From: Microlunatus parietis
GTDB taxonomy: Bacteria > Actinomycetota > Actinomycetes > Propionibacteriales > Propionibacteriaceae
Length of the DNA stretch: 64,000 nucleotides
Assembly (NCBI RefSeq): GCF_013407955.1
Contig: NZ_JACCBU010000001.1
Span: 7,006,001-7,070,000, forward strand
Reading direction: 5' to 3'
The notes under the pieces are model-generated. The model saw only the letters and a program-made list of their open reading frames with translations, was not told the DNA's origin and did not search any database. Positions 7,967-17,032 of this stretch are shown here, piece after piece; within the stretch, counting starts at the first letter, position 1; every line of letters starts with the position of its first letter. Position numbers and translations under genes: made by a program.

Positions 7967-10612
7967 GTGTCAGCGGCGCAGCAGAGCAGCAACCCGCCGG
8001 GCTATCCCACCCAGTGGGAGGCGGACGTGCTGCTCACCGACGGTCGGGTGGCTCGGCTGCGCCCGATCAAGCCGAGTGACGCGAACCTGCTGGTCGAGTT
8101 CTACGACCGGGTGTCGCCGGAATCGAAGTACCTGAGGTTCTTCGCCCCGTACCCGCGGCTGAGCCAGCGGGACGTGCAGCGGTTCACCGAGGTCGACTAC
8201 GTGGACCGGGTCGCCTTCATCCTCACGCTCGGCGAACTGATGATCGGCGTCGGCCGGTACGACCGGATCGAGAACGACCAGGCCGAGGTTGCGTTCCTGA
8301 TCGAGGATGCGCACCAGGGCCGGGGCATCGCGCAGCTGCTGCTGGAGCACCTGGCCGAGGCGGCCCGGGAGCGCGGGATCACCAAGTTCGTCGCCGAGGT
8401 GCTGCCGGAGAACCGGCGGATGGCCCAGGTGTTCGCCGACGCCGGCTACAAGGTGTCCAAGGACGTCGAGGACGGCGTGCTCTCCGTGGAGTTCCCGATC
8501 CTGCCCACCGACACGTCGGTCGGCGTGATGGAGCGGCGCGAGCACCGGGCCGAGGCGGCTTCGATGCGGCGGCTGCTGACCCCGGAGCGGGTGGTCGTGC
8601 TGGGCCGCGGCCGGCGGGTCCAGGGCCTGGTCAATTCCCTGCTGAGCGGGGGATTCCGGGGTGAGGTGATTGCCGTCAGTACGGACGCCACGGCCGTCTC
8701 CGGAGTCCGTACCGCGACCTCGATCGCCACCATCGAGGGCTCGATCGACCTGGTCCTGGTGTCCATCCCGACCAACGAGCTGGGGGCGGTCGTGATCGAC
8801 GCCGCCCACAAGGGTGCCACGGCGATGGTCGTGCTCACCGGTACGGACTCCACGCAGGACAACCGGACCGTGGTCAGCCTGGCTCGGGCGTACGGGATCC
8901 GCGCGCTCGGTCCGGACGCGCTGGGCTTGATCAACACCGACCCGGCGGTCGGGCTGAACGCCAGCCCGGGACCGATGCCGCGGACCGGCGGCGTCGGCAT
9001 GTTCTGCCAGTCGGCCGCGGTCGGCGTCGCCCTGATCAACCGGGCGCTGCGGCAGCAGATCGGGCTGTCCTCGTTCATCAGCTCGGGGGCGTACGCGGAC
9101 GTCACCGGCAACGACGTGATGCAGTTCTGGCAGGACGACGAGGCGACCCGGGCCTGCCTGCTGACGCTGGACTCGCTGGGCAACCCGCGCAAGTTCTTCC
9201 GGATCATCCGGCAGCTGACCCGGACCAAGCCGGTGATCGTGTTCGCGCCGGGCCAGGCCCGCCGGTCCAGTCACATCGGGGTCCGCGGCGGCCTCGGGCA
9301 CGCACCGGAGCAGGCCGTCGACGCGCTGTTCCGGCAGGCCGGCGTGATCGTCGTGCACCGCCGCGGCGCCATGTTCGACATCGCCAAGATCGCGGCCCGG
9401 CAGCCCTTGCCGGCCGGGCCGCGGGTCCGGGTGATCGCGAACTCGGCGACCCTGGTCCAGCAGCTGACCCACACGGTGACCGCGGTCGGCCTGCTGGCCG
9501 GCGGCGACCCGGTGGTGCTGCCCGGCGACGCGGCCCCGGAACGCTACGCGGAGGCGGCCCGGCAGGCGCTGGCGGACGACGGCTGCGACGCCGTCGTCTG
9601 CGCGGCAGTGGCGATCTTCGACAGCGGTACGGACGCGATTCACGGCGCGCTGGCCGAGCTGGCCGCGGAGGCGAAGAAGCCGCTGGTCGGGGTCCTGATC
9701 GACTTCCAGGAGTACTCCGACCTGGACAACGGCGACGACGACAAGCCGGGCGGGCTGCCGACGTTCGACGCCCCGGCCGACGCGGTCCAGGCGTTGTCCG
9801 CCCTGAGTGCGTACGCGCACTGGCGGGAACGGGACCCGGGCGCGGTGCCGCTGCTCGACGTCGACGAACTGGCCGCCAAGCGGGTGGTGAACCGGGTGCT
9901 GTCCCGGGACCGGGCCGGCCGGGAACTGACCGGCCCGGAAGCGACCGCGCTGCTGGCCACGTACGGGATCTCGCTGGTGCCGCGGCACCGGGTGTCCAGC
10001 CTGGAGCAGGCGACCGAGGTGGCCGCCCGGCTCGGCTGGGACGTGGTGCTGAAGGCGCGGTCCAAGGGGGTCCGCGGCCGGCCGGACCTGGCCGGCGTCT
10101 ACCGCAACCTGGAGACCCCGGAGGCGCTCCGGGACGCCTGGGCGGAACTGGGCCAGCTGACTGCCGAGCTCGGCCTCGGCGACGATCCGGTGGTGGCCGA
10201 CCCGGTGATCCAGGCGATGGCGCCGCCGGGCGTGCCGTTGATCATGACCAGCCGGGAGGACGCCGCGTTCGGCCCGATGCTGTCGCTCGGCCTGGACGGG
10301 ATCGCCAGCGAACTCCTCGGCGACACCGTCCACCGCGTGCCGCCGCTGACCACCGCCGACGCCGCCGCGATGGTGCGCGACCTGCGGGCGGCGCCGACCC
10401 TGTTCGGGCGGGACGGCTCGCCGGGCGTGGACGTGGCGGCGGTGCAGGACCTGCTGCACCGGCTGGCCCAGCTCGCCGATGACGTACCGCAGCTGGCCTC
10501 GGTCCGGCTCAGCCCGGTGATCGCCTCCGTGACCGGCGTCCACGTGCTCGGCGCGCGGGTCCTGATCGCCCCGACCAGCGACCAGCGGGATCCGATGGCC
10601 CGGACTCTCTGA
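7967..10612 (+). CDS. Protein acetyltransferase, Pat-like: GNAT plus NDP-forming acyl-CoA synthetase domains
   Basis: An 881-residue protein with an N-terminal GNAT domain (about residues 20-185, acetyl-CoA loop region HQGRGIAQLLLEHLAE), a CoA-binding Rossmann domain (from about 205), a ligase-CoA domain and a C-terminal ATP-grasp domain (from about 645). This is the GNAT-first arrangement of actinobacterial Pat-like lysine acetyltransferases, which typically acetylate acyl-CoA synthetases. The ligase parts of such proteins are usually regulatory and not catalytic. No cyclic-nucleotide domain precedes the GNAT domain, unlike mycobacterial PatA. GTG 7967 is chosen as the start because residues before it overlap the preceding gene. 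Confidence 0.88.
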   Translation: MSAAQQSSNPPGYPTQWEADVLLTDGRVARLRPIKPSDANLLVEFYDRVSPESKYLRFFAPYPRLSQRDVQRFTEVDYVDRVAFILTLGELMIGVGRYDRIENDQAEVAFLIEDAHQGRGIAQLLLEHLAEAARERGITKFVAEVLPENRRMAQVFADAGYKVSKDVEDGVLSVEFPILPTDTSVGVMERREHRAEAASMRRLLTPERVVVLGRGRRVQGLVNSLLSGGFRGEVIAVSTDATAVSGVRTATSIATIEGSIDLVLVSIPTNELGAVVIDAAHKGATAMVVLTGTDSTQDNRTVVSLARAYGIRALGPDALGLINTDPAVGLNASPGPMPRTGGVGMFCQSAAVGVALINRALRQQIGLSSFISSGAYADVTGNDVMQFWQDDEATRACLLTLDSLGNPRKFFRIIRQLTRTKPVIVFAPGQARRSSHIGVRGGLGHAPEQAVDALFRQAGVIVVHRRGAMFDIAKIAARQPLPAGPRVRVIANSATLVQQLTHTVTAVGLLAGGDPVVLPGDAAPERYAEAARQALADDGCDAVVCAAVAIFDSGTDAIHGALAELAAEAKKPLVGVLIDFQEYSDLDNGDDDKPGGLPTFDAPADAVQALSALSAYAHWRERDPGAVPLLDVDELAAKRVVNRVLSRDRAGRELTGPEATALLATYGISLVPRHRVSSLEQATEVAARLGWDVVLKARSKGVRGRPDLAGVYRNLETPEALRDAWAELGQLTAELGLGDDPVVADPVIQAMAPPGVPLIMTSREDAAFGPMLSLGLDGIASELLGDTVHRVPPLTTADAAAMVRDLRAAPTLFGRDGSPGVDVAAVQDLLHRLAQLADDVPQLASVRLSPVIASVTGVHVLGARVLIAPTSDQRDPMARTL

Positions 10613-10662
10613 CTCCGATGGCTGGTCCGAGGCGACCACGGATCCATGGCAGGATGACCGCC

Positions 10663-11241
10663 ATGAAGGTGAACTCCGGCACCCGAAAGGGCCTGCGCGC
10701 CGAGATCGACGCCAGTGGCTACTTTCCTGAGCTGGTCGAGGATTCGGTCCTGCTGGCGCTCGGCGACGAGGAGCTCATCGACTTCGTGGTGCACCATGCG
10801 CCGACGTTCTCCGGCGACGAGATCCACCGCCACGTCACCGTATTGGCGCTGACCCCGACCCGGCTGATCGTCGGGCACACGGATGATCATCCGGCGGATC
10901 CGCCGACCGACGGGGCGTACGCATCGGCGTCGACCGAGTCGATCCGGCTGACCAAGATCAACAATGTGGTGGTGACCCGGGTGGTGGCCCGCCCCGAGCA
11001 CTATCACGGCGCACCGGACGCGGTGGTGGAGACCTGGCTGACCATCGGCTGGGGCGCGATGAACCGGCTCGATCTGGAGCCGGCCGGCTGCAACGACCCC
11101 AACTGCGAGGCCGACCACGGCTACACCGGCAACCTGACCTCGGACGACCTGACGGTCCGGATCAGTGCCGCGATCGAAGGCTCGGAGAGCGTCGCCCGAC
11201 TGGTGCAGTTCGCCACGAACCTGCAGCGGGCGACGTCCTGA
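10663..11241 (+). CDS. DUF5998 family protein
   Basis: A 192-residue soluble protein with the pattern of an actinobacterial family of unknown function (GTRKGLRAEIDASGYFPELV at the start; TRLIVGHTDDHPAD around residue 67; a Cys-rich stretch CNDPNCEADHGYTG near residue 146). ATG 10663 has GGCAGG nine bases upstream; ATG 10654 is an alternative. It ends six bases before the phosphodiesterase gene and probably shares its transcript. I recall the two being neighbours in other actinobacteria. Function unknown. Confidence 0.78.
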   Translation: MKVNSGTRKGLRAEIDASGYFPELVEDSVLLALGDEELIDFVVHHAPTFSGDEIHRHVTVLALTPTRLIVGHTDDHPADPPTDGAYASASTESIRLTKINNVVVTRVVARPEHYHGAPDAVVETWLTIGWGAMNRLDLEPAGCNDPNCEADHGYTGNLTSDDLTVRISAAIEGSESVARLVQFATNLQRATS

Positions 11242-11246
11242 GCTCG

Positions 11247-12362
11247 ATGATCATTCCGCATTACGGCGCCACGACCCTCGCCGAGCTGCTGCCCGGGCTG
11301 GCCGCTCACCTCGGAGTTCCTTCGTACGACAGCGATCCGCTCGCTCTGCCCGACGCGCAGCGGTACGTGCTGATCGTCATCGACGGGCTCGGTGATCAAC
11401 TGGTCCGGCGGGCGATCCGGCAGGCGCCGTACCTGGCCGGGCTGCTGGACCGGGCCCGGACGATCACGTCCGGCGTGCCGAGCACGACCGTGACCAGTCT
11501 GACCTGCCTCGGCACCGGGATGCCGCCCGGCCGGCACGGCATGGTCGGCTGGACGGCCCGGGTGCCGCAGACCCGGGAGATCCTGAACCACCTCTTCTGG
11601 GAGTCGGCGATCGACCCGGAGGCCTATCAGGCGCTGCCGACGATCTTCGACCGGGCCAGCGCCGCCGGGGTCGCCACGACGACCGTCTCGCTGGACCGCT
11701 TCACCGGCAGCGGCCTGACCCGGGCCGCCCTGCGCGGCGCCGAGTTCCGCGGCTTCCGCGACGAAGATGATCTTGAAGGACGGGCCGCGATGGTGGCCCG
11801 GGCGGCCCAGCGCGGGCAGCGGAGCCTGGTCTACGCCTACGAGCGGCGGCTTGATCACGCGGGGCATGCGCACGGGGTGAGCTCGCACGACTGGCACGGC
11901 GCCCTGACCGACGCGGATGCGCTCTGCCGCGCGATCCGGGACCGGCTGGACGACGACGTACGGATGATCATCACGGGTGATCACGGCATGATCGACATCC
12001 CCGATGATCACCGGATCGTGATCGAGGACGACCCGGAGCTGGACGCCGGCGTCACGGACGTGGCCGGCGAGGGCCGGTTCCGGCAGCTCTATGTCGATCA
12101 TGATCGCCCGGAGGCCGTCGCCGCGCGCTGGCGGGACCGGCTCGGTGACCGGGCCTGGGTCCGGACCCGGGACGAGGCGATCGAGGACGGCTGGTTCGGC
12201 CCGGTCGACGAGTCGATCAAGGAACGGTACGGCCACGTCGTCGCCGCGTTCCGGGACGACTGGGCCGGGATGACCCGCCGGATGGAACGCGAGATGGGCC
12301 TGATCGGCATGCACGGCTCGCTCACCGAGGCCGAGATGATCGTCCCGCTCTTCGTCGACTGA
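11247..12362 (+). CDS. Alkaline phosphatase superfamily phosphodiesterase / nucleotide pyrophosphatase-like
   Basis: A 371-residue metalloenzyme of the type I phosphodiesterase (PF01663) family. The metal Asp lies in VIDGLGD (about residue 47), the nucleophilic Thr region in PSTTVTSLTCLGTG (about residue 80), and further metal ligands in ERRLDHAGHAHG (about residue 205) and ITGDHGMID (about residue 243). No signal peptide is visible, so it should act in the cytoplasm. It follows the DUF5998 gene closely and ends two bases from the convergent regulator gene. The substrate (nucleotide sugar, dinucleotide or phospholipid head group) cannot be told. Confidence 0.87.
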   Translation: MIIPHYGATTLAELLPGLAAHLGVPSYDSDPLALPDAQRYVLIVIDGLGDQLVRRAIRQAPYLAGLLDRARTITSGVPSTTVTSLTCLGTGMPPGRHGMVGWTARVPQTREILNHLFWESAIDPEAYQALPTIFDRASAAGVATTTVSLDRFTGSGLTRAALRGAEFRGFRDEDDLEGRAAMVARAAQRGQRSLVYAYERRLDHAGHAHGVSSHDWHGALTDADALCRAIRDRLDDDVRMIITGDHGMIDIPDDHRIVIEDDPELDAGVTDVAGEGRFRQLYVDHDRPEAVAARWRDRLGDRAWVRTRDEAIEDGWFGPVDESIKERYGHVVAAFRDDWAGMTRRMEREMGLIGMHGSLTEAEMIVPLFVD

Positions 12363-12364
12363 CC

Positions 12365-12934
12365 TCAGGACCCCGGTCGCTCGGGCAGCCGTGGGAACTC
12401 GGTCGGGTAGAACGCGACCAGGAAGGCGTGCGCCCGGCCCGGCTCGCTGCGGGGGAGCTGGGAGAACTCGCTGACCAGTTCCAGTACCCGGTCCCAGAAC
12501 TCGTCGGCGACCGCCTCGTCGATCCAGGCGTGGCGCCGGATCGCCCGCAGCGCGTCCGCGGCGTGGGCAGGCGCGGTCTCGGCGGCCCACTCGGCCATCG
12601 GATGGGGGATCAGCGCGGTCTGTTCCGGGGTGATCCGGCCGACGCCGAAGAGCCGGGCCGTCCTTCCGTAGAAGCGTTCCCGCTGGCCCCGCACGGTCTG
12701 GGTCCGGACCACCTTGATCATCCCGGCCTCGACGAGCAGCCGGACGTGATAGGCGACCGTGCCCTTCGGCCGGTCGACCGCGGTGGCGAGCTCCTGGATC
12801 GAGGCCGCGCGCTCGAGCAGCAGCTGCAGCAGGGTGCCCCGGAACGGGTCGAACATCGCCCTGAGCTCCCGGTTCGACGTGACGATCCGTACCTCGTCGA
12901 GCTCGTAATCCGGTACCTGCTGGCTGGTCGACAC
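12365..12934 (-). CDS. Winged helix-turn-helix (ArsR-like) transcriptional regulator
   Basis: A 189-residue regulator with a winged HTH near residues 25-95: ELRAMFDPFRGTLLQLLLE, then TAVDRPKGTVAYHVRLLVEA as recognition helix. The C-terminal half looks like a helical effector or dimer domain. The GTG start at 12934 faces the DinB gene across a 129-bp divergent promoter region containing a 9-bp-period direct repeat (12962-12977), a plausible site for autoregulation and control of the neighbour. Ligand unknown. Confidence 0.82.
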   Translation of the reverse strand: MSTSQQVPDYELDEVRIVTSNRELRAMFDPFRGTLLQLLLERAASIQELATAVDRPKGTVAYHVRLLVEAGMIKVVRTQTVRGQRERFYGRTARLFGVGRITPEQTALIPHPMAEWAAETAPAHAADALRAIRRHAWIDEAVADEFWDRVLELVSEFSQLPRSEPGRAHAFLVAFYPTEFPRLPERPGS

Positions 12935-12961
12935 GTCGCGCTGACTCCACTACGATCACTG

Positions 12962-12977
12962 ATTGAAAGAATTGAAA
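12962..12977. promoter_or_regulatory. Tandem ATTGAAA boxes in the divergent promoter region
   Basis: ATTGAAA occurs at 12962-12968 and again at 12971-12977, a 9-bp period, in an AT-rich island 28-43 bp before the winged-HTH start codon and about 90 bp before the DinB gene. Candidate operator for the adjacent regulator; no experimental basis. Confidence 0.35.
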
Positions 12978-13063
12978 CAGTACCGGGTCCAAGGACGGAT
13001 CCGCTACCGAGGGGTTCCGATGCCGATCGTCGTCAGCCGGCACGTTGAATCGAGGAGGAGCGT

Positions 13064-13807
13064 ATGGCCGAGTTCGATTCCGAGGACCTGCAGGGATCCC
13101 GGTTCTACCGGGTGAACCTGTCCGGGTCCAGGATCCGGCGCAGCGATCTGGGCGGGGTGGTGATGCGGGCGGTGAGCGTCGACGGAGCGGAGATCGACGC
13201 GCCGTGGCTGTACGACGGCACGCTGATGATCAACGACGTCGATGTGGTGCCGCTGGTCGAGGCGGAACTCTGCCGCCGGTTCCCGGGGCGGGCCGAACGC
13301 CGGGCCGCCGATCCCGACGGGCTGCGCGCGGCCTGGGCGAAGCTCGAGCAGGCCTGGGCGGTGATCATGGAACGGGCCGCGGCAATGCCGGACGGGACCG
13401 TCGATGTCTCCGTCGACGACGAGTGGTCTTTCGCCCAGACGCTGCGGCACCTGGTGCTGGCCACCGACATGTGGCTCGGCAAGGCCGTGCTCCGGCGGGA
13501 GCAGCCGTTCCATCCGCTCGGCCTGATGGACGCTGAGTCGGCCGCTAAGCATCCCGGGGTGTTCGCGACCGAGCCGCCGGGCTACGACGAGGTGCTCGAG
13601 GTCCGCGCGGACCGGGTCGCGATGGTCCGCGATTTTCTCGCGGCGGTGACAGCGGAGGAACTGGCCGAGCAGCGGCCGAATCCGCATGAGCCGGACTATG
13701 CGGAGACCGTACGTTCCTGCCTGCACACGATTCTCGAGGAGGAGTGGGAGCACCAACGCTACGCGGTGCGTGATCTTGACCGGATCGCCGCGCGCCCCTC
13801 GGCGTAG
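13064..13807 (+). CDS. DinB-superfamily protein with pentapeptide-like N-terminus
   Basis: A 247-residue protein with two parts. The first about 50 residues have pentapeptide-repeat spacing (LQGSRFYRVNLSGSRIRRSD). The rest is a DinB-like four-helix bundle with three candidate metal histidines in TLRHLVLATDMW (about residue 130), LHTILEEEWEHQRYAVRD (about residues 226-243). DinB proteins often act as thiol-dependent (bacillithiol or mycothiol) metalloenzymes. GAGGAG lies seven bases before the ATG. It is divergent from the winged-HTH regulator. Its 3' end overlaps the membrane-protein gene on the other strand by 49 bp. Confidence 0.8.
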   Translation: MAEFDSEDLQGSRFYRVNLSGSRIRRSDLGGVVMRAVSVDGAEIDAPWLYDGTLMINDVDVVPLVEAELCRRFPGRAERRAADPDGLRAAWAKLEQAWAVIMERAAAMPDGTVDVSVDDEWSFAQTLRHLVLATDMWLGKAVLRREQPFHPLGLMDAESAAKHPGVFATEPPGYDEVLEVRADRVAMVRDFLAAVTAEELAEQRPNPHEPDYAETVRSCLHTILEEEWEHQRYAVRDLDRIAARPSA

Positions 13808-14304
13808 CGCCGGAGCAAGATCGCGAACGGGCCGCCGGCGAGGACGAAGATCAGGGACGGCGCGAGGAAGACCGCGGCCAGCCCGGACCCCGCGAGGTCC
13901 GGCAGGAACGCCGCGAACACCCCCACCAGGACGGCGAGGGCGGCGACACACACGAGCGTTCCGGTCAGCCACTCGGCCAGCGGCTGGGGCGGCCTCAGCC
14001 GGAGGATCAGGCCGATGATGGCTCCGGCGACAAGACCGGCCACGGTCGCCGGCAGGACTCCGTACAGCAGCGCCACGATCAGGTAGAACGCCGCGATCAT
14101 CGGCGTCGTCGGCAGCTGAGGTCCGGTGATCGGCCAGGTGTTGGCCAGCTCGGCCACCAGGACCGGGGCGTAGCCGATGATCATGGAGACCATCAGATAG
14201 CACAGCGAGCCGCCGAAGCCGATCGCGGCACCGAAGAGGGCGCCGCGAACGGGCAGAGAGTCCGGGATCAGCGGTCCGGGTTGTAGTTCGAGTCGCTCGG
14301 TCAC
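13759..14304 (-). CDS. Small integral membrane protein, unknown function
   Basis: A 181-residue protein with four or five hydrophobic segments: about residues 20-45, 72-100, 112-135 and 145-165 (for example AAFYLIVALLYGVLPATVAG). It ends in a basic tail (RRYAEGRAAIRSRSRTA). GTG 14304 is preferred because GGGGAGG sits seven bases upstream; the longer frame upstream has no credible protein. It is divergent from the esterase gene. I do not recognise a family. Confidence 0.7.
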   Translation of the reverse strand: MTERLELQPGPLIPDSLPVRGALFGAAIGFGGSLCYLMVSMIIGYAPVLVAELANTWPITGPQLPTTPMIAAFYLIVALLYGVLPATVAGLVAGAIIGLILRLRPPQPLAEWLTGTLVCVAALAVLVGVFAAFLPDLAGSGLAAVFLAPSLIFVLAGGPFAILLRRYAEGRAAIRSRSRTA

Positions 14305-14464
14305 CGCAGCCTCCCCAGGTCCACCCGCACGATTAGTAGCGTGCTTACTCCAATATACGCCTGTGTCGCGCCCGTGCCGTCGCTGTCGCTGTCGGCGGAT
14401 GCTGCCAGGATGACGGCATGAATCGCGACCCGACGCGGCGCCCGCCACCGACCAGGAGATGATC

Positions 14465-15133
14465 ATGAACGTGGCCGGAGAGTTCGTCACCGAGAGCTTC
14501 GGCTACGACGGCGGGCGCCAAGTCACCGTCTCTGTGCCGCGGCGGCCGCCCGAGGCGATCGTGTACGCCGGCGACGGGCAGGGGATCTCGCAGTGGGGCC
14601 CGGACCTGGAGGCCGACGCGCCGCCGACGATGGTCGTCGGCGTGCACCGGACCGACGACCCGGACGAGATGGCCCGGATCAAGGAGTACTCGCCGCAGTT
14701 CGACGAGCAGATCTTCACCGCCCACGAGCGGTTCTTCGTCGACGAGGTGCGGGCCTGGGTGCGGTCGCGGTTCGAGCTCGACCTGCCGGCCGAACGGACC
14801 GCGGTCTGCGGAGTGTCGGCGGGTGGGGAGCTCGCGCTCTCGCTCGGCCTGCGCCACCCCGACGTCTACGGGGTGATCTTCTGCGCCTCGCCCGGCGGCG
14901 GCCACCGGCCGCCCGACGTGCTTCCCGGTCCGCTGCCGAGGGCGTACCTGCTCGGCGGGACCGAGGAACCCTGGTTCCTGGAGAACGCCACCCGCTGGGC
15001 CGACGCGCTCCGTGCCGCCGGGGCGGACGTGATCCTGCAGGAACGTCCCGGCGAGCACGGCGGCGCCTTCTGGCGAAACGAGTTCCCGCTGATGGTGAGG
15101 TGGGCCTTCGGTGACGCCGCTCCGGCTACGTGA
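14465..15133 (+). CDS. Alpha/beta hydrolase, esterase D / enterochelin-esterase-like
   Basis: A 222-residue esterase. The nucleophile elbow is GVSAGG (about residue 118) and a likely catalytic His is in PGEHGGAFWRNEFP near the C-terminus. Similar proteins act on small esters or trehalose/siderophore esters. ATG 14465 is chosen because AGGAG is six bases upstream; ATG 14459 directly abuts that site. The 3' end overlaps the aminotransferase gene on the opposite strand by 8 bp. Physiological substrate unknown. Confidence 0.82.
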   Translation: MNVAGEFVTESFGYDGGRQVTVSVPRRPPEAIVYAGDGQGISQWGPDLEADAPPTMVVGVHRTDDPDEMARIKEYSPQFDEQIFTAHERFFVDEVRAWVRSRFELDLPAERTAVCGVSAGGELALSLGLRHPDVYGVIFCASPGGGHRPPDVLPGPLPRAYLLGGTEEPWFLENATRWADALRAAGADVILQERPGEHGGAFWRNEFPLMVRWAFGDAAPAT

Positions 15134-16322
15134 AGACGGCGGCGAGGCGGCGCAGACCCTCGGCGATCTGCTCCGGCGGGTATGTGACGAAGGACAGCCG
15201 CATCGTGTTGGCCGGGGCCGGGTCGGTGAAGAACGGGGCGCCCGGGACGAAGGCGACGTCGTGGTCGATGGCGGCGCCGAGGAATGCGGCAGTGTCGTAC
15301 GTCTCGGGCAGCGTGGCCCAGACGAACATGCCGCCGGCCGGCCGGTTCCAGATGCTGCCCTCGGGCAGCGCCCCGGGCAGGCCGGCCAGCATCGCGTCCC
15401 GCCGCTCGGCGTAGCCGGCCCGGGACCGCTCGACCGCGCCCTCCAGCCGGCCGGACGCCAGGTAGCGGGCCGCGGCGGCCTGGTCCAGGGTCGAGGTGTG
15501 CAGGTCGGCCGCCTGCTTGGCGATCACGACGGCGGACTTGATCGACGGGTCGGTCCGGACCCAGCCGAGCCGCAGCCCGGGCGCCAGGATCTTGGAGAAG
15601 CTGCCGGTGCTGACCACCCGGCCGGGCTCGGCGCCGATCGCCAGCGACGCCGGGGCGGGCGCGCCATAGCTCAGTTCCCGGTACGGGTCGTCCTCGATCA
15701 CCCGGAACCCGTACCGCTCGGCGACCGCGACGATCCCGGCCCGGTTCTCCGGGGTCAACGTGCGGCCGGTCGGGTTGTGGAAGTTCGGCACCGTGTAAAA
15801 GGCCTTCGGTCGGTGCTCGGCGGCCAGCTCGGCCAGCGCGTCCAGGTCGACCTCGTCGCCGGCGCCGGGCACGCCGACCAGCCGCGCCCCGGCCAGGCTG
15901 AAGCACTGCAGCGCCGCGAGATAGCTGGGCCGCTCGACCAGCACCACGTCGCCCGGGTCGACCAGGGTGGAGGCGAGCAGGCTGATGCCCTGCTGCGAAC
16001 CGGTGGTGATCACGATCTGCTCGGGCTCGGTGGCCAGGCCCAACGCTCCGTACCGCTCGGCGATCCGGGCCCGCAGCTCGGCGTTGCCCTCCGACGGCGA
16101 GTACTGCAGCACGGCGGGGGAGCCGAGCGCCTCCTGGACCGCGGCCAGCGCGCCGTCGAGGTCGAAGAACTCGGGCGCCGGCAGCCCGCCGGCGAACGAG
16201 ATGACACCGGGCCGCTGGGTGAGCGCCAGCAGCTCGCGGACGACGGACGGCCTGACCGTCGCGAAACGGGCGGACAAGCTTGGCAGACTGTCGGGGGGCA
16301 GGTGTTGAACTTCTGCGGACAC
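15126..16322 (-). CDS. PLP-dependent aminotransferase, class I (LysN / 2-aminoadipate type)
   Basis: A 398-residue fold-type I aminotransferase. The PLP lysine is in STGSFSKILAPGLRLGW (about residue 243), the phosphate and ring contacts in TTGSQQGISLLA and VPNFHNPTGRTLT, and the C-terminal arginine region in ANTMRLSFVT. It resembles the catalytic half of MocR regulators but has no N-terminal HTH, which fits 2-aminoadipate or valine-pyruvate type enzymes. It starts at GTG 16322, back to back with thymidine kinase. Amino-acid specificity cannot be told from sequence. Confidence 0.87.
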   Translation of the reverse strand: MSAEVQHLPPDSLPSLSARFATVRPSVVRELLALTQRPGVISFAGGLPAPEFFDLDGALAAVQEALGSPAVLQYSPSEGNAELRARIAERYGALGLATEPEQIVITTGSQQGISLLASTLVDPGDVVLVERPSYLAALQCFSLAGARLVGVPGAGDEVDLDALAELAAEHRPKAFYTVPNFHNPTGRTLTPENRAGIVAVAERYGFRVIEDDPYRELSYGAPAPASLAIGAEPGRVVSTGSFSKILAPGLRLGWVRTDPSIKSAVVIAKQAADLHTSTLDQAAAARYLASGRLEGAVERSRAGYAERRDAMLAGLPGALPEGSIWNRPAGGMFVWATLPETYDTAAFLGAAIDHDVAFVPGAPFFTDPAPANTMRLSFVTYPPEQIAEGLRRLAAVFT

Positions 16323-16399
16323 GATCCAACCTTAAGGAAATTCTCAACTCGCCGGGCGACGTGTCCAGCGCGGAGGTGGAAATTTGGCACACTTCGTCG

Positions 16400-17032
16400 G
16401 TGGCCGAGTTCGTGTACTACACCGGGCCGATGGATTGCGGGAAGTCGACCCTTGCCCTGCAGTTCGATCACACCCACTCGGCCGGTGGCCGGGCCGGCCG
16501 GCTGTTCACCAGCCAGGACCGGGCGGGGGAGGCGACGATCTCGTCCCGATTAGGCCTGGAACGGCCGGCCATCGAGGTCGTCGAGGACTTCAACTTCTGG
16601 CGGTACGTGGTCGAGCAACTGACCCAGGGCAGCCGGATCGACTACCTGATCTGTGACGAGACCCAGTTCTATCGGGCCGAGCAGATCGACGACCTGGCCC
16701 GGATCGTCGACGAACTTCAGATCGACGTGTACGCGTTCGGGATCCTGACCGACTTCCGGACCACCCTGTTCCCGGGCTCGCAGCGGCTGGTCGAACTGTG
16801 CGACCGGATCGAGCTGCTCCAGGTGCAGCCGCTGTGCTGGTGCGGCGCCCGGGCCACCCACAACGCCCGCACCGCGGACGGCCGGATGATCACCGAGGGC
16901 GCCCAGGTCGTCGTCGGCGACACCGAGCTGGAGCCGTCCGCGAACATCGGGTACGAGACGCTCTGCCGGTCCCATCACCGGCGCCGGATGACCCGGGAAG
17001 TGGCCCGGGCGACGCTCACCGAGCCCGCCTAG
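16400..17032 (+). CDS. tdk: Thymidine kinase (type II)
   Basis: A 210-residue thymidine kinase that phosphorylates thymidine to dTMP in nucleotide salvage. It has the P-loop GPMDCGKST (residues 9-17), the catalytic region YLICDETQFY (about residue 83), and a zinc site built from CWCG (about residue 146) and LCRSHH (about residue 188). I use GTG 16400, where similar proteins begin; a GTG at 16376 is possible and no strong ribosome site marks either. The stop codon lies inside the left end of a MITE-like element, so the last bases of the gene and the element overlap. Confidence 0.9.
   Translation: MAEFVYYTGPMDCGKSTLALQFDHTHSAGGRAGRLFTSQDRAGEATISSRLGLERPAIEVVEDFNFWRYVVEQLTQGSRIDYLICDETQFYRAEQIDDLARIVDELQIDVYAFGILTDFRTTLFPGSQRLVELCDRIELLQVQPLCWCGARATHNARTADGRMITEGAQVVVGDTELEPSANIGYETLCRSHHRRRMTREVARATLTEPA

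Noticed and set aside
7970-10639. 889-residue open frame antisense to the Pat-like acetyltransferase gene
   Set aside because: It is a mirror of a strongly supported gene. Its translation is Arg/His/Gln/Pro-rich low-complexity sequence typical of the antisense frame in high-GC DNA.
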